From JBMFOH01 sp049969715 [NCBI: bacterium] (GTDB lineage: Bacteria; DUMJ01), in NCBI GenBank assembly GCA_049969715.1, contig JBMFOH010000022.1:1-26872 (forward strand): a stretch of 26,872 nucleotides of DNA. The letters run 5' to 3'. Within the stretch, counting starts at the first letter, position 1. Every line of letters starts with the position of its first letter. The notes beneath the pieces were generated by a model, which saw only the letters and a list, made by a program, of their open reading frames with translations, ran no database searches and was not told the origin of the DNA. The position numbers were made by a program, and so were the translations under genes. Shown one piece after another: positions 1 to 10,911 of this stretch.

Positions 1-22
1 TTTTACATCAATTGAGTGACTA

Positions 23-50
23 TTGCAATCTTATAAATTTTTGGTAAAAT
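23..50 (+). promoter_or_regulatory. Putative sigma-70-type promoter of the tRNA cluster
   Basis: TTGCAA at 23-28 resembles a -35 box and TAAAAT at 45-50 resembles a -10 box, separated by 16 nt. Transcription would start about 57, just before the first tRNA at 61. The flanking DNA is very AT-rich. This is the only promoter-like pair seen ahead of the tRNAs and the long gene run that follows; start-site mapping would be needed to confirm it. Confidence 0.5.
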
Positions 51-60
51 ATATACCGAT

Positions 61-136
61 GGGTCGTTAGCTCAGTTGGTAGAGCACCTGACTCTTAATC
101 AGGCTGTCGCGGGTTCGAATCCTGCACGACCCACCA
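61..136 (+). tRNA. tRNA-Lys (anticodon CTT)
   Basis: The acceptor arm GGGTCGT (61-67) pairs with ACGACCC (126-132), followed by discriminator A and an encoded CCA (134-136). The D arm contains AGCTCAGTTGGTAGAGC, the anticodon loop CTCTTAA gives anticodon CTT, and the T arm carries GGTTCGAATCC. It is the first of three tRNA genes separated by only 4-10 nt, which probably form one precursor transcript. Confidence 0.97.
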
Positions 137-140
137 TTAT

Positions 141-226
141 GCGAGGGTGGCGGAACTGGCAGACGCGCTAGACTTAGGATCTAGTGGTTAATACCCGTGC
201 GGGTTCAACTCCCGCTCCTCGCACCA
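141..226 (+). tRNA. tRNA-Leu (anticodon TAG)
   Basis: The acceptor GCGAGGG (141-147) pairs with TCCTCGC (216-222), with one G-T pair, followed by A and CCA (224-226). The anticodon stem CTAGA/TCTAG encloses loop CTTAGGA, giving anticodon TAG. The long variable arm around TGGTTAATACCCGTG is typical of class II tRNA-Leu. It lies 4 nt after tRNA-Lys. Confidence 0.96.
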
Positions 227-236
227 GAATAGTGAT

Positions 237-311
237 GCGGAAGTAGCTCAGGGGTAGAGCATCTCCTTGCCAAGGAGAGGGTCGCGGGTTCAAATCCCGT
301 CTTCCGCTCCA
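237..311 (+). tRNA. tRNA-Gly (anticodon GCC)
   Basis: The acceptor GCGGAAG (237-243) pairs with CTTCCGC (301-307), followed by discriminator T and CCA (309-311). The anticodon stem TCTCC/GGAGA encloses loop TTGCCAA, giving anticodon GCC. The T arm is CGGGTTCAAATCCCG. It is the last tRNA of the cluster and is followed 13 nt later by a terminator hairpin. Confidence 0.97.
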
Positions 312-324
312 TAATGATAAAACT

Positions 325-355
325 CTCGATAGCCTATGCTATCGAGTTATTTTTT
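325..355 (+). terminator. Intrinsic terminator after the tRNA cluster
   Basis: CTCGATAGC (325-333) and GCTATCGAG (338-346) form a perfect 9-bp stem with loop CTAT, followed by TTATTTTTT (347-355). The structure ends 2 nt before the Shine-Dalgarno of the trigger-factor gene. Either the long downstream gene run is transcribed by read-through, or a promoter that I cannot recognise lies inside this region. Confidence 0.88.
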
Positions 356-366
356 GTGGAGGTATA

Positions 367-1581
367 ATGGAAAAAGAAGTTAACAAAATAGGAATTAGAG
401 TTACAGGAAAGATATCCTACACTGGGGAAGAAGTTTCTCAGGCGATAGATCAAGAATTACGAACTAGAGCTGTAAATGTTTTAGTCCCTGGATTTAGAAG
501 AGGGAAGGCTCCTCTAAAGCTTGTTGAAAATCTTTTAGGAAGAGATTCTCTATTAGAAAGGGCAGTAGATAGATTGGTAAATGAAGGTATCCAGAATGTG
601 ATATCAGAGTATAAAGTTACCCCTTTAGATATCAAGGATATTGAATTTATAGAGAGAGGCGATGGTAAGCCTCTTATCTTTTCATTTACTATTGAGACCT
701 ATCCACAAGTAGTGATTGACAATTATAAGGACTTGGTCTCTGACTTTACGTGGGAAGATCCAGTGGTAGATGATGAGGATGTAGATAACCTTATAGAGGG
801 TATGAGACAGAGACTCGGTACTTGGAAGACCGTAGAGGATAGGACTACCTTGAATAGAGGTGATTATGCCCTAGTAGATATTAAAGAGGACCCATCTCAG
901 CTTTTTGAAGAAAACCAAGATATAGGTTCTATTATAAGGATAGGGGAAGGAATCCTCTCACCTGGAGATGATGAGTCTCTTATAGGAGCTGAGGTAGGAA
1001 GTACTCATGAGATAGATACTAGGTTCCCGGAAGACTACTCTAAAGAATCCCTTAGAGGTAAAGAGATCAAACTTTATCTTCTTATAAAGGGTATAAAAGA
1101 GATAGAACTTCCTCCAATAGACGATGATTTTGCTAAGAGGTTTAATTATCAAACATTAGAAGCTATGAGGGAAGCCCTAAGGGGAAGTATATATAGGGAA
1201 AGAGTAACTCAGACAGAATATAAATTAGGTCAGGATATAAAGGATAAGCTTGCTGAAGTGATTAATGTAGAGATACCTGATATAATGGTAAGGAGTATCC
1301 TTGATGAATGGAAGAGGATCCTATATAAGGATAAAGAGGTGCCTGAGGATTTTGAGGAGAAAAATTATCAATATGCACTGAACGAGGTGAAAGCTACTCT
1401 TGCTTTGCGTTATATAGGAGAGAAAGAAGGCCTTGAGCCTACAGAGGAGGAGATAAATAATCTCATTAAGAGATGGAAGATAAAGAATATTACTCAAGAT
1501 ATAATAAATGAGGCTAGAACCAGGCTTATAGAGGATAAAGCCTTGAAATTTCTTGTAAATAGTATAAAGGAGAAAAAGTGA
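367..1581 (+). CDS. tig: Trigger factor, ribosome-associated chaperone/peptidyl-prolyl isomerase
   Basis: Trigger factor binds the ribosome exit tunnel and holds nascent chains. The N-terminal ribosome-binding signature GFRRGKAP is at residues 42-49. A central FKBP-like region follows at about 150-235 (GDYALVDI, then IGEGILSPG), and then a long helical C-terminal chaperone region. At 404 residues it is slightly shorter than the usual 430 or so, mainly through a compact C-terminus. The ATG is preceded by GGAGG at 358-362. The stop TGA overlaps the clpP start by one base, so the two are probably translationally coupled. tig next to clpP and clpX is a common bacterial arrangement. The gene begins only 11 nt after the tRNA terminator, so its promoter is unclear. 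Confidence 0.95.
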   Translation: MEKEVNKIGIRVTGKISYTGEEVSQAIDQELRTRAVNVLVPGFRRGKAPLKLVENLLGRDSLLERAVDRLVNEGIQNVISEYKVTPLDIKDIEFIERGDGKPLIFSFTIETYPQVVIDNYKDLVSDFTWEDPVVDDEDVDNLIEGMRQRLGTWKTVEDRTTLNRGDYALVDIKEDPSQLFEENQDIGSIIRIGEGILSPGDDESLIGAEVGSTHEIDTRFPEDYSKESLRGKEIKLYLLIKGIKEIELPPIDDDFAKRFNYQTLEAMREALRGSIYRERVTQTEYKLGQDIKDKLAEVINVEIPDIMVRSILDEWKRILYKDKEVPEDFEEKNYQYALNEVKATLALRYIGEKEGLEPTEEEINNLIKRWKIKNITQDIINEARTRLIEDKALKFLVNSIKEKK

Positions 1582-2180
1582 TGATGGCTGATTATCTTGT
1601 TCCTATAGTAATAGAGCAGACTAGTAGGGGAGAAAGGGCATATGATATATATTCTAGACTTTTAAAAGAGAGAATAGTTTTTATAGGGGGACCTATTGAA
1701 GATGAGGTGGCTAACCTTATAATGGCACAGTTACTTTTCCTTGAGGGAGAAAATCCAGAAAAAGATATATATCTCTATATAAACAGCCCTGGTGGTTCCA
1801 TTACTGCTGGATTGGCTATATATGACACTATGCAATATGTGAAGGCTGACATATGTACTATATGTATAGGACAAGCGGCGAGTATGGCGGCTATACTCCT
1901 TGCGGCAGGGACTAAAGGTAAGAGATTTGCACTACCGCATACTAGGATTATGATCCATCAGCCTGCTGTTTATGGGGGGCTCCAGGGACCTGCTACCGAC
2001 ATAGATATACAGACCAGAGAACTTTTAAGACTAAAGAAGATTGTAAATGAGATCCTAGCCAAACATACATCCCAACCCTTAGAAAAGGTAGAGCGCGATA
2101 CCGATAGAGATTTCTTTATGAGTTCACAGGAGGCTAAGGAATACGGTATAATAGATGAGATAATAGAGAAGAGACCATAG
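1581..2180 (+). CDS. clpP: ATP-dependent Clp protease proteolytic subunit ClpP
   Basis: ClpP is the serine peptidase barrel that degrades proteins unfolded by ClpX. The nucleophile Ser lies in GQAASMAA (about residue 101), the His in MIHQPA (about 126) and the Asp in DTDRD (about 177), so the catalytic triad is complete. The length of 199 residues is normal. Three in-frame starts are stacked: GTG 1578, ATG 1581 and ATG 1584. I chose ATG 1581 because AAAGGAG at 1566-1572 lies 8 nt upstream; GTG 1578 would be only 5 nt away. The start overlaps the tig stop codon by one base, and clpX follows 11 nt after clpP. Confidence 0.97.
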   Translation: MMADYLVPIVIEQTSRGERAYDIYSRLLKERIVFIGGPIEDEVANLIMAQLLFLEGENPEKDIYLYINSPGGSITAGLAIYDTMQYVKADICTICIGQAASMAAILLAAGTKGKRFALPHTRIMIHQPAVYGGLQGPATDIDIQTRELLRLKKIVNEILAKHTSQPLEKVERDTDRDFFMSSQEAKEYGIIDEIIEKRP

Positions 2181-2191
2181 GAGTGGATATT

Positions 2192-3466
2192 ATGAAAGTT
2201 AGTAAAGAACCTTTGAGATGTTCTTTTTGTGGAAAGAGCCAAAATGAAGTGAAGAAGCTTATTGCTGGTCCTGGGGTATATATATGCGACCAGTGTGTTA
2301 GGATCTGTATGGATATCTTAGCAGAAGAGGAATTTCTACCCCCAAGTGTTTCTAGAGAGAAAGAGTTAGAATGGAGTAAGATTCCGAAACCTCATGAGAT
2401 CTATAATAGACTTAATGAGTACGTTATAGGACAAGAAAAGACTAAAAAGGTTTTGTCAGTAGCCGTTTATAACCATTATAAACGGATCCTATCTCCACAG
2501 GAAGATAATAAGGACGTAGAGATAAGTAAAAGTAATATCTTACTTATAGGTCCGACCGGTTCAGGGAAGACATTGATGGCGCAAGTTCTGGCAAAGATCC
2601 TTGATGTTCCTTTTACTATAGCGGATGCTACTACTCTTACAGAAGCTGGATATGTAGGAGAAGATGTGGAAAATATACTATTAAGGCTTATACAGGTAGC
2701 TGATTATGATATAAAAAGGGCGGAAAAGGGTATTATTTATATAGATGAGATAGATAAGATTGGACGTAAGTCTGAGAATCCATCTATAACAAGAGATGTC
2801 TCTGGAGAAGGTGTTCAGCAGGCACTTCTTAAGATCCTTGAAGGTACTATTGCCAACGTCCCCCCGCAGGGTGGGAGAAAGCATCCTCATCAAGAGTTCA
2901 TTCAAATAGATACTACCAATATACTTTTCATATGCGGCGGTTCTTTTGAAGGGTTAGAGAAGATTGTAGGTTCTAGAATAAGAAAGAAGTCTATGGGATT
3001 TATGGGGGAAGTGATATCTACAAATAGTAAGGAGAGTTCGGAGATTCTTTCTTATGTTTTGCCTGAGGACCTAATAAAATTTGGCCTCATTCCTGAATTA
3101 GTAGGAAGACTTCCTATCATCTCAACCTTAGATAGCCTTTCTAAGGAGGAATTGATAAGAATCCTTGTTGAGCCTAAGAATGCTATATTAAAGCAATATC
3201 AAAGATTACTTGCTCTTGATGGGGTAGACTTGGTTTTTACGCCAGGTGTTCTTTCTGCGGTAGCAGAAGAGGCACTGAAGCAAGGAACTGGAGCAAGAGG
3301 ACTAAGAAGTATAATAGAGAAGATAATGATAGATATAATGTATGAGGTGCCAAGACATCCAGAGATAGTGAGGTGCGTAGTAGATGAGAAGGTAGTAAGG
3401 GGTGAAGGCGAACCACTCCTTCTTACCCAAAAGGATGTAGATAGGATGGTTAGAGAAAGTGCCTAG
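2192..3466 (+). CDS. clpX: ATP-dependent Clp protease ATP-binding subunit ClpX
   Basis: ClpX is a hexameric AAA+ unfoldase that feeds substrates to ClpP. The N-terminal zinc-binding domain has Cys pairs CSFC (10, 13) and CDQC (32, 35). Walker A GPTGSGKT is at about 120-127, the substrate-gripping pore loop GYVG at 153-156, Walker B IIYIDE at 181-186 and the RKH loop at 229-231. The length of 424 residues is standard. An in-frame GTG at 2183 would add three residues, but GGAG at 2180-2183 lies 8 nt before the ATG at 2192, so the ATG is preferred. The 3' end overlaps lon by 8 nt. Confidence 0.97.
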   Translation: MKVSKEPLRCSFCGKSQNEVKKLIAGPGVYICDQCVRICMDILAEEEFLPPSVSREKELEWSKIPKPHEIYNRLNEYVIGQEKTKKVLSVAVYNHYKRILSPQEDNKDVEISKSNILLIGPTGSGKTLMAQVLAKILDVPFTIADATTLTEAGYVGEDVENILLRLIQVADYDIKRAEKGIIYIDEIDKIGRKSENPSITRDVSGEGVQQALLKILEGTIANVPPQGGRKHPHQEFIQIDTTNILFICGGSFEGLEKIVGSRIRKKSMGFMGEVISTNSKESSEILSYVLPEDLIKFGLIPELVGRLPIISTLDSLSKEELIRILVEPKNAILKQYQRLLALDGVDLVFTPGVLSAVAEEALKQGTGARGLRSIIEKIMIDIMYEVPRHPEIVRCVVDEKVVRGEGEPLLLTQKDVDRMVRESA

Positions 3467-5807
3467 GAGAAAATCTGAAATATTGCCTGTATTACCTTTA
3501 AAGAATACAGTAGTCTTTCCATACACTATTGTTCCATTGTACGTGGGAAGAGCTGTCTCCATAAGGGCTTTGGAGTTATCTAATGATAATGATAGGAAGA
3601 TATTTATAGTGGCTCAGAAGGATAGTGAGATTGATGATAACATTATGCCTAAAGACCTATACGAGATAGGAACAGTAGGCGAGATAGTACAGACGATAAA
3701 ACTTCCAGATGGGAGTTATAGGATAGTGGTAGAGGCAAGGTATCGTGCCAGGATTTTAGATTGTATATATTCTATAGATCAGTCCTCTCTTATCGCTAGG
3801 GTGGAGAAGTTAGAGGATATAAAAGAAGATTCTCTAGAGGTAGAGGCGTTATCTAGGAGGGTTTTATCCCAGTTTGATGAATATATAAGGCTAAACAAGG
3901 AGCTTCCTGCTGAAAGCGTTATAAGTCTAGAGGATGTTCAAGATGAGCCTAGTAGACTTGCCGATATGATAATCTCTAACCTTCCTATAAAGGGCACAAT
4001 GAAACAGGATTTTCTCTCTATGACATCTCCAAGGGAAAAGCTCCTTAAGCTTTCTAGCCTCCTTGAAAGAGAATTGAGAATATTAGAGATTGAAGATGAT
4101 ATCCAAAGCAAGGTTCAAAAGGAGGTAGAGGAGGTTCAGAAGGAGTACTATTTAAGGGCAAAATTAAAGGTTATCCAGGAGGAACTCGGGGAAAGAGACG
4201 ATCTTTCGGATACTGCATATTATAAGGAAAAGATAAAGGATATAGAGTTTTCTTCTAAAGAGATAAAAGAAAGGGTTATGGAAGAGGTAGAAAGGCTTAA
4301 TAAGGTTCCTCCATTTTCTCCAGAAAGTGGGGTAATAAAGACATACCTAGACTGGATTATTGAACTACCTTGGAATATATATACAGAGGATAAATTAGAC
4401 CTTAAAAAGGTAAGAGAAACTCTAGATAAAAATCACTATGGTCTAGAGGAGGCAAAGGAAAGGATAGTAGAGTTTCTAGCAGTAAAAAAGTATGGAGGTG
4501 GAGAAAAAAGTCCTATATTATGTTTTATAGGACCTCCAGGTGTAGGGAAGACATCCCTTGCTCAGTCAATAAGTAGCGCATTGGGAAGGAGATTTGTAAG
4601 GGTTTCTTTGGGAGGAATAAGGGATGAGGCTGAAATAAGAGGACATAGAAGGACATATGTGGGCGCCTTGCCTGGGAGAATCATTCAGGGGATGAAACAG
4701 GCACATTCTGCTAACCCTATCTTTCTCCTAGATGAGATAGATAAGTTGGGTATAGACTTTAGAGGGGATCCTGCATCTGCTCTTTTAGAGGTTCTTGATC
4801 CTGAGCAGAATAGAAATTTTAGTGACCATTATCTTGAGATTCCATTTGATCTTTCCCAGGTGTTTTTTATTACTACTGGTAACACTACAGAAAATATTCC
4901 CCCTGCTCTTTTAGATAGGATGGAGATACTTACATTGAGTGGCTATACCGAGGAAGAAAAACTTAACATAACTAGATATTTTCTCCTTCCGAAGCTTTTT
5001 AAAGAGCATAACCTCAGTCAAGAGAAGGTCCTTATAAGGGATGAGATTATTGTTAAGATTATAAGGGAGTATACGCGTGAGGCAGGAGTAAGGAATCTGG
5101 AGAGGGAATTGGCTAAGATCTTTCGGAAGGCAGTAGTTTTTCGTCTTGAGGGAAAGAGAAAGAGATTGAATGTTGATGAAGATATGTTAGTAGAACTATT
5201 GGGCCCTCCAAGGTTCCAAAAGGAGACCATAGAGAAACAGGCAGAGATAGGTTTGGCTAATGGTCTTGCCTGGACAGAATCAGGAGGAGAGGTACTTCCT
5301 ATAGAGGTTGTCTATATGAAAGGAAGCGGCAAGCTTATACTCACTGGTTCTCTAGGAGATGTGATGAAGGAGTCTGCCCAAGCAGCATTCAGTTTTGTTA
5401 AGAGTAGGAGTAATATCTTAGGTATCTCTCATAACTTTGGTGAGATTGATGTTCATATACATATTCCTAAAGGAGCTATACCTAAGGATGGACCATCTGC
5501 TGGTATAACGATGGCTGCTGCATTGGCTTCTGCCCTTTCTAAGATTCCATTAAGGCAGGATATAGCAATGACTGGAGAGATCACTGTAAGGGGGAGAATT
5601 CTCCCTGTTGGTGGAATTAAGGAGAAACTTTTGGCTGCTTATGGGATGGGGATAAGAGAGGTCATCTTACCGAGAGAAAATGAAAGTGATTTGGTTAAGA
5701 TTCCTGAACCTATAAAGGAAAAGTTGAATCTAAGATTAGTATCCTATATGGATGAAGTGTTTCCAATGATATTTTTAAAGGAGGGATACCTTGAAAGAGT
5801 TATCTAA
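3459..5807 (+). CDS. lon: ATP-dependent protease Lon (LonA type)
   Basis: Lon is a soluble AAA+ serine protease for damaged and regulatory proteins. The N-terminal substrate domain begins [11 protein letters not shown] (residues 11-21). The ATPase has Walker A GPPGVGKT (358-365) and Walker B FLLDEID (422-428). The C-terminal protease domain has catalytic Ser680 in GPSAG and Lys723 in GGIKEKL, with the same 43-residue spacing as E. coli Ser679/Lys722. The length of 782 residues is typical. The start is GTG within the end of clpX (8-nt overlap), with only a weak AGGA upstream, suggesting translational coupling. The 3' end overlaps valS by 17 nt. There is no membrane segment, so it is not LonB. 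Confidence 0.96.
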   Translation: MPRRKSEILPVLPLKNTVVFPYTIVPLYVGRAVSIRALELSNDNDRKIFIVAQKDSEIDDNIMPKDLYEIGTVGEIVQTIKLPDGSYRIVVEARYRARILDCIYSIDQSSLIARVEKLEDIKEDSLEVEALSRRVLSQFDEYIRLNKELPAESVISLEDVQDEPSRLADMIISNLPIKGTMKQDFLSMTSPREKLLKLSSLLERELRILEIEDDIQSKVQKEVEEVQKEYYLRAKLKVIQEELGERDDLSDTAYYKEKIKDIEFSSKEIKERVMEEVERLNKVPPFSPESGVIKTYLDWIIELPWNIYTEDKLDLKKVRETLDKNHYGLEEAKERIVEFLAVKKYGGGEKSPILCFIGPPGVGKTSLAQSISSALGRRFVRVSLGGIRDEAEIRGHRRTYVGALPGRIIQGMKQAHSANPIFLLDEIDKLGIDFRGDPASALLEVLDPEQNRNFSDHYLEIPFDLSQVFFITTGNTTENIPPALLDRMEILTLSGYTEEEKLNITRYFLLPKLFKEHNLSQEKVLIRDEIIVKIIREYTREAGVRNLERELAKIFRKAVVFRLEGKRKRLNVDEDMLVELLGPPRFQKETIEKQAEIGLANGLAWTESGGEVLPIEVVYMKGSGKLILTGSLGDVMKESAQAAFSFVKSRSNILGISHNFGEIDVHIHIPKGAIPKDGPSAGITMAAALASALSKIPLRQDIAMTGEITVRGRILPVGGIKEKLLAAYGMGIREVILPRENESDLVKIPEPIKEKLNLRLVSYMDEVFPMIFLKEGYLERVI

Positions 5808-8394
5808 AGTATATAATCCAAAGGAAATAGCTCCCAAATGGCTAGAGAGATGGTTTAATTCTAAGATATTTTCTCCTGATCCTACAGATAACAATAATGT
5901 ATTCTCTATAGTACTTCCCCCTCCTAATGTTACAGGGAATCTCCATATAGGACATGCTCTAGGGTTTACTCTAGATGATGTAGTAGTAAGATATAAAAGG
6001 ATGAAAGGATTCCTGACCTTATGGGTCCCTGGCACAGACCATGCAGGTATTGCTACCCAAAATGTAGTAGAGAAGGAATTGGCAAAGGAGAATCTTACAA
6101 GGTATGATTTAGGAAGAGAAAGATTTCTCAAAAAGGTTTGGGAATGGAAGAGTAGGTATAGAGATAATATAGTAAGTCAACTGAAACAGATGGGATTTAG
6201 TTGTGATTGGACTAGAGAAAGATTTACTATGGATGAGGGCTGTTCCAAGGCAGTTAGAACAGCTTTTATTTGGCTATATAAGAAGGGGTTGATATATAGA
6301 GGGGAGAGGATAATAAACTGGTGTCCTAGATGTAGAACTGCTATCTCTGATATAGAGGTAGAGTACAGGGAATCAAAGGATAAACTCTACTATATACGGT
6401 ATCCTCTGATAGATGGTGGCTATATTACTATAGCTACAGTAAGGCCTGAGACTATGCTAGGAGACACTGCTGTGGCGGTTAATCCTCAGGACCCCAGATA
6501 TAAGGACTATGTAGGTAAGATAGCTATCTTACCACTGGTAGGAAGGAAGCTTCCCGTCATAGCTGATGAGGCTATAGAGATGGATTTTGGGACAGGAGCT
6601 CTTAAGGTAACCCCTGCCCATGATATAGTGGACTTTGAGATAGGAATACGGCATAATCTTCCAGGTATAAAGGTGATAGATGAAGATGGTAGGATTGAAG
6701 GTAAAGAAACAGGAATATATGCAGGACTAGATAGATTTGAGGCTAGAAAACTTATAGTAAAACATTTGGAAGAGAATGGCTTTATAGAAAAGATAGAGGA
6801 TTATACCCATAATGTAGGGCACTGTGAGAGATGCAATACAATATTAGAACCTCTTTTTTCTAAACAGTGGTTTGTCTCTATGAAACCTTTGGCAAAAAAA
6901 GCATTAGATAGGGATGATGAGATAAGGTTTATTCCTGAAAAATGGAGGAAGGTTTATCATGACTGGCTAATAAATATACGAGATTGGTGTATATCTAGGC
7001 AGATATGGTGGGGTCACAGGATACCAGTATGGTACTGTCAGGATTGTGGAGAGACTATCGTAGAGATGGAGGACCCAAGGGAGTGTCCTAGATGCCATAG
7101 TAAGAACCTTATCCAGGATGAGGATGTTCTAGATACTTGGTTTAGCTCTTCCCTTTGGCCAATGAGCACCCTAGGTTGGCCAGATGTTACAGAGGATTTT
7201 AAGACATTTTATCCTACATCACTACTTATTACAGGATATGATATCATCTATTTCTGGGTTGCCAGGATGATTATGATGGGTCTAGAGTTTACTGATAAGA
7301 TACCATTTAGTGAGGTGTATATTACTGGGCTTGTTAGAGATGAAAAGGGAAGGAAGATGAGTAAATCCCTTGGTAACGTGATAGACCCTATGGAAATGGT
7401 AGAGGATTATGGTGCAGATAGTTTAAGATTTGCCTTAACTTCTACTATAAGTGAAGGACAGGATATAAATCTAGGTAGGGAACGTCTAGAAGGAGCCAGA
7501 AATTTCACCAACAAGATGTGGAATGCGTCACGTTTTATTTTTATGAGTGTAAAGGAGGTTAATACTCCATCATCATTTGATGAGCTAGACATATATAGTA
7601 GATGGATCCTTACCCTTCTAGATAGGCTTATAGAAGAGGTAACGGCTTCTTATGATGATTATGACTTTAATAGGTTATCTCAATTATTATACAATTTCTT
7701 TTGGGATGACTTTTGTGATTGGTATATAGAGATTGCCAAATTACTCTTACGCGATGGTTCTAGATATGTTGGTTGGGTATTGATCACTGTACTGAAAAAC
7801 TATCTTAAGCTTATCCATCCAATTATGCCATTTATTACAGAAGAGCTCTGGAGTTATATGGAAGAAGGATTTCTATCTACCTCTAGCTGGCCTGAAAGGA
7901 TACTTTTTAGAGATGAGGAGAATACAAAGAGCGTAGAACTTATATATAGTGTGATAAGAAGTCTTAGATCTATAAAACAGGAGATTGGCATCCCCTTTGA
8001 AAAAAAGGTAGAGGGGTTTGTTTATAGTCAAGACCACTATGAGCTTTTATATAAGAATAGAGAAATAATATCTTCCTTGGCTAAGATAGAGCCCCTTAAT
8101 GTAATTCCCTATGTTTTACCTCATAAAAAGGGAATAGTAACTAGTGTGCACCCTGAGTTTGAAGTATATCTCCAACCTGAAGGTTTTCATTTTGAAGAGG
8201 AGATAGAAAGATTAAAGAAGAGAATATTAGAAGTAGATGAACAGATATTAAAGGTAGAAAAAAGATTACAAGATGAGGAATTTCTTTTGAAGGCTAAAGA
8301 AGAGGCGAAAGAAAAGGAGAGACTAAAGAGAGAGAATCTTTTAAAGGAGAAAGAAAAGCTTCTTTATAGACTCTCTCTTTTGTCATCCTCATAG
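5791..8394 (+). CDS. valS: Valyl-tRNA synthetase
   Basis: The enzyme charges tRNA-Val. It has the class I signature HIGH (52-55) inside the ValS-typical [16 protein letters not shown], and KMSKS (522-526). The CP1 editing domain begins near [19 protein letters not shown]. Cys pairs (WCPRC, CERC, YCQDC, ECPRC) suggest bound zinc, as in many thermophile and Firmicute enzymes. The charged C-terminal coiled coil (about 800-867) is the tRNA-binding arm of ValS. The start is TTG, supported by AAAGGAGGG 5-13 nt upstream; it lies inside lon by 17 nt. There is no T-box leader, unlike many Firmicute valS genes. Confidence 0.97.
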   Translation: MKELSKVYNPKEIAPKWLERWFNSKIFSPDPTDNNNVFSIVLPPPNVTGNLHIGHALGFTLDDVVVRYKRMKGFLTLWVPGTDHAGIATQNVVEKELAKENLTRYDLGRERFLKKVWEWKSRYRDNIVSQLKQMGFSCDWTRERFTMDEGCSKAVRTAFIWLYKKGLIYRGERIINWCPRCRTAISDIEVEYRESKDKLYYIRYPLIDGGYITIATVRPETMLGDTAVAVNPQDPRYKDYVGKIAILPLVGRKLPVIADEAIEMDFGTGALKVTPAHDIVDFEIGIRHNLPGIKVIDEDGRIEGKETGIYAGLDRFEARKLIVKHLEENGFIEKIEDYTHNVGHCERCNTILEPLFSKQWFVSMKPLAKKALDRDDEIRFIPEKWRKVYHDWLINIRDWCISRQIWWGHRIPVWYCQDCGETIVEMEDPRECPRCHSKNLIQDEDVLDTWFSSSLWPMSTLGWPDVTEDFKTFYPTSLLITGYDIIYFWVARMIMMGLEFTDKIPFSEVYITGLVRDEKGRKMSKSLGNVIDPMEMVEDYGADSLRFALTSTISEGQDINLGRERLEGARNFTNKMWNASRFIFMSVKEVNTPSSFDELDIYSRWILTLLDRLIEEVTASYDDYDFNRLSQLLYNFFWDDFCDWYIEIAKLLLRDGSRYVGWVLITVLKNYLKLIHPIMPFITEELWSYMEEGFLSTSSWPERILFRDEENTKSVELIYSVIRSLRSIKQEIGIPFEKKVEGFVYSQDHYELLYKNREIISSLAKIEPLNVIPYVLPHKKGIVTSVHPEFEVYLQPEGFHFEEEIERLKKRILEVDEQILKVEKRLQDEEFLLKAKEEAKEKERLKRENLLKEKEKLLYRLSLLSSS

Positions 8395-8396
8395 AA

Positions 8397-9695
8397 ATGA
8401 TCTCTTATCAGGATGCTTTAGATATTATAGAAGGGATATCTAAATTTGGTTCTAGATTAGAACTAGAAAGAATTAGAAGATTATCTGATAGATTAGATAA
8501 TATCCAGGATAAGATCCCCATAATCCATATAGGGGGTACAAATGGGAAGGGTTCAGTAGCAAGGATGATCTCTTCTGTTCTTATCAGTGCGGGATATAGG
8601 GTAGGCTTATATACATCTCCTCATCTTCATTCTCCTAGAGAGAGAATTCAAGTGAACAGTATTCCAATCGATAAGAACTCATTTTCTCAGGTTCTAGAAG
8701 AGATACTACCTTATATAGAAGATATCTCAAAAGAGGATAGCGAATTCTATCTAACTCAGTTTGAGATCCTTACTATGATGGCGTTTTTATATTTCTATAA
8801 GATGAAGGTAGACGTTATTGTTCTTGAGGTTGGTTTAGGGGGAAGATTAGATGCTACAAATATAGTCAATAACGTAGTGGCTACTGTAATTACTAACGTG
8901 GATTGGGACCATATGGATAGATTGGGAAGCACTATTCCACTTATTGCCAGAGAAAAAGCAGGAATAATAAAGAGAAGAACCCCTGTGATAACAGGTTCAA
9001 CTGGGGATGCCCTTAATGTAATAGAGGATACTGCTAAAGCATTGGATGCTCCTATATATGTTCTTAATAGGGATTTTTCTATCTCCTGGTGGGTGCTTTC
9101 TCAAACTGGTACAGAGATATACTTCAAGAATCGGAGAGTCGAGATACCGCTTTTTACTACTTTAAAGGGTATCTATCAGGTAGAAAATATGGCTATTTCA
9201 GTTATGACGCTTGAATTGATAAAGGACACCTTTCCATTTTCATCTGAAGATATGTATGTAGGGTTAAAGAATGCGTTCTGGCCAGGACGAATGGAAATTG
9301 TATCGGATAAGCCTATTGTCCTTCTCGATGGTGCCCATAATAAGGCGGGAATAGAAAAGCTTAAGACATCTCTTGGTATTCTTTTCTGTAAGAAACCAAC
9401 CCTTATTGTGGGTATTCTAAAAGATAAGGATGCCTACACAATGTTAGACCTCATAGCCCCCTATGTAAAGAACGATATTATCGTGACTGCCCCAAAGAGT
9501 AAAAGGGCTTTAGAGGTGGGGATACTCGCTAAGATAGTATTAGATGTAGGGAAGAAGCCTATTATTATGCCTACTATAAAAGAAGGCATATCAGTTGGGT
9601 TAGAGATAGAAAAAGAGTTTCTTTGTATCACTGGTTCACTTTATACTATAGCAGAGGCGAGAGAGGAATTTGTAAAGGGAATAGACAAGGAATGA
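8397..9695 (+). CDS. folC: Folylpolyglutamate synthase / dihydrofolate synthase
   Basis: The protein adds glutamate to folates (and, in many bacteria, to dihydropteroate), a Mur-ligase-like ATP-dependent reaction. The P-loop GTNGKGS is at residues 47-53, followed by the FolC signature SPHLHSPRERI (74-84), then VDWDHMDRLG with AREKAGIIK, and the LDGAHN motif near 310. The length of 432 residues is normal. It starts 2 nt after the valS stop with no strong ribosome-binding site, suggesting coupling. valS followed by folC is a conserved pair in Bacillus and relatives. It is the last housekeeping gene before the redox block. Confidence 0.95.
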   Translation: MISYQDALDIIEGISKFGSRLELERIRRLSDRLDNIQDKIPIIHIGGTNGKGSVARMISSVLISAGYRVGLYTSPHLHSPRERIQVNSIPIDKNSFSQVLEEILPYIEDISKEDSEFYLTQFEILTMMAFLYFYKMKVDVIVLEVGLGGRLDATNIVNNVVATVITNVDWDHMDRLGSTIPLIAREKAGIIKRRTPVITGSTGDALNVIEDTAKALDAPIYVLNRDFSISWWVLSQTGTEIYFKNRRVEIPLFTTLKGIYQVENMAISVMTLELIKDTFPFSSEDMYVGLKNAFWPGRMEIVSDKPIVLLDGAHNKAGIEKLKTSLGILFCKKPTLIVGILKDKDAYTMLDLIAPYVKNDIIVTAPKSKRALEVGILAKIVLDVGKKPIIMPTIKEGISVGLEIEKEFLCITGSLYTIAEAREEFVKGIDKE

Positions 9696-9710
9696 ATATG
9701 AGGTGATTTT

Positions 9711-10067
9711 ATGAAGCTAAAGGAATTAAAAGAGATAGTAGATGCTAAGGTGCTTTATGGGGAGTTTAATCTAGAAAAAGAGGTAAGTTCTTTTTATGCT
9801 TCTGATTTAATGAGTGATATCCTGGCTACTGCAAAGGAATCTGGGATTCTTATTACCGCAATGGTCCAGCCACAGGTTATAAGGACTGTCCAGATGCTTG
9901 ACCTTATAGCAATTATATTTGTAGGAGGGAAGTGCCCTCCCGAAGAGACATTAAGGCTGGCTAGAGAGGCAGAGATACCTATTCTAGTTACCAAGTACTC
10001 TATGTTTGAGACATGCGGCAAGATATATATGAGGATAAATGAAACAGATAGAAAAGGAATTTTATAG
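9711..10067 (+). CDS. DRTGG-domain protein, first copy
   Basis: This 118-residue protein resembles the small DRTGG-domain proteins (Pfam DRTGG) found beside bifurcating hydrogenase genes in Clostridia and Thermotogae. Its recognisable stretch is YASDLMSDILATA followed by a hydrophobic alternating segment (LITAMVQPQVIRT, LDLIAIIFVGGK) and a final CGKIY. The biochemical role of the domain is unknown; regulation or ligand sensing is likely. GAGGTGAT lies just ahead of the ATG. The gene overlaps the next CBS/ATPase gene by 29 nt. A second, related copy lies at 12179-12514, also ending TLCGKIYELG. Confidence 0.8.
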   Translation: MKLKELKEIVDAKVLYGEFNLEKEVSSFYASDLMSDILATAKESGILITAMVQPQVIRTVQMLDLIAIIFVGGKCPPEETLRLAREAEIPILVTKYSMFETCGKIYMRINETDRKGIL

Positions 10068-10908
10068 TCTATTAAAACTGCCTGTTACTGTAATAATGAA
10101 CGCAAATATGCCTAAGGTATTACCTGATCGTAAGATAACTCAGGTAAGGGAGATATTAAGGATAAACCAGTTAGATGGTGTAGCAATTACTGATGAAACA
10201 GGAAAACTTGTGGGTATAGTTACTATGTATGACCTTCTAAAGAGTATAGAAGAGAATAAAAAAGAAATGTGTGTTCAGCAGGTTATGACAAAGGATGTAG
10301 TTACTCTATCGCCAAATCATACCCTTGCCGATGCTATTGAATACTTTAGAGTCTATGGATATGGTAGATTTCCAGTTGTAGATGGAGATGGTAACTTCCT
10401 TGGGATGGTAACTCCTTTTGATATAATAATAAGATTACCTGTTCTTAAGGAAGAGAAGGAAGAGGTCAAAGAGAAGGTTATAAAGTTAGAGTTTTCCGTG
10501 GAGGGAGGAGATTTTATAAATGGTGGAGAGGGTTCTAGTAAGCTAAAGAGATATCTTCAACAGCTAGGTCTTTCTAGTTCCATCATAAGAAGGGCTGCAG
10601 TGGCTAGTTATGAGATGGAGATGAATATCGTAATTCATGCCTATAGAGGTAAGTTGATAGCAGAGATCTCTTCAGATAAGATAAAAATAAGGGCTGTAGA
10701 TGAAGGCCCAGGGATAGAAGATATAGAGAAGGCAAAACAGCCTGGCTATTCTACTGCTCCTCCTAAGGCGAGGGAACTTGGTTTTGGTGCAGGTATGGGA
10801 CTTTCTAATATAATGAGTTGTTCGGATTATTTTGATATAAAAAGCACTGTAGGGGTAGGAACAGAGGTAACATCTATTATCTATATAAAAGATGAAAAGC
10901 GGGGATAA
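10039..10908 (+). CDS. CBS-pair plus GHKL (anti-sigma-type) ATPase regulatory protein
   Basis: The N-terminal half (about 22-133) has two CBS repeats, which usually bind adenosine nucleotides: DGVAITDETGKLVGIVTMYDLL and FPVVDGDGNFLGMVTPFDII. After an acidic linker, residues about 150-289 form a histidine-kinase-like ATPase fold: N box near YEMEMNIVIHA (191-201), G1 DEGPGI (221-226), G2 GFGAGMGLSN (248-257). There is no phospho-accepting histidine domain, so an anti-sigma-factor-like kinase or ATP-sensing switch is more likely than a classical sensor kinase. The start at 10039 is supported by GAGG at 10031-10034 and lies inside the preceding gene. Homologues typically sit beside HydS and hydABC genes. 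Confidence 0.83.
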   Translation: MKQIEKEFYSLLKLPVTVIMNANMPKVLPDRKITQVREILRINQLDGVAITDETGKLVGIVTMYDLLKSIEENKKEMCVQQVMTKDVVTLSPNHTLADAIEYFRVYGYGRFPVVDGDGNFLGMVTPFDIIIRLPVLKEEKEEVKEKVIKLEFSVEGGDFINGGEGSSKLKRYLQQLGLSSSIIRRAAVASYEMEMNIVIHAYRGKLIAEISSDKIKIRAVDEGPGIEDIEKAKQPGYSTAPPKARELGFGAGMGLSNIMSCSDYFDIKSTVGVGTEVTSIIYIKDEKRG

Positions 10909-10911
10909 ATT

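Noticed and set aside
289-317. Promoter for tig within tRNA-Gly (TTCAAA, 17 nt, TAATGA)
   Set aside because: The -10 candidate matches the consensus at only two positions, and the -35 is part of the T loop.
1578-1580. GTG start for clpP, and likewise GTG 2183 for clpX
   Set aside because: In-frame ATG codons at 1581 and 2192 have better Shine-Dalgarno spacing (8 nt each).
5700-5791. T-box leader for valS
   Set aside because: The region is coding sequence of lon, which overlaps valS by 17 nt; there is no untranslated leader.
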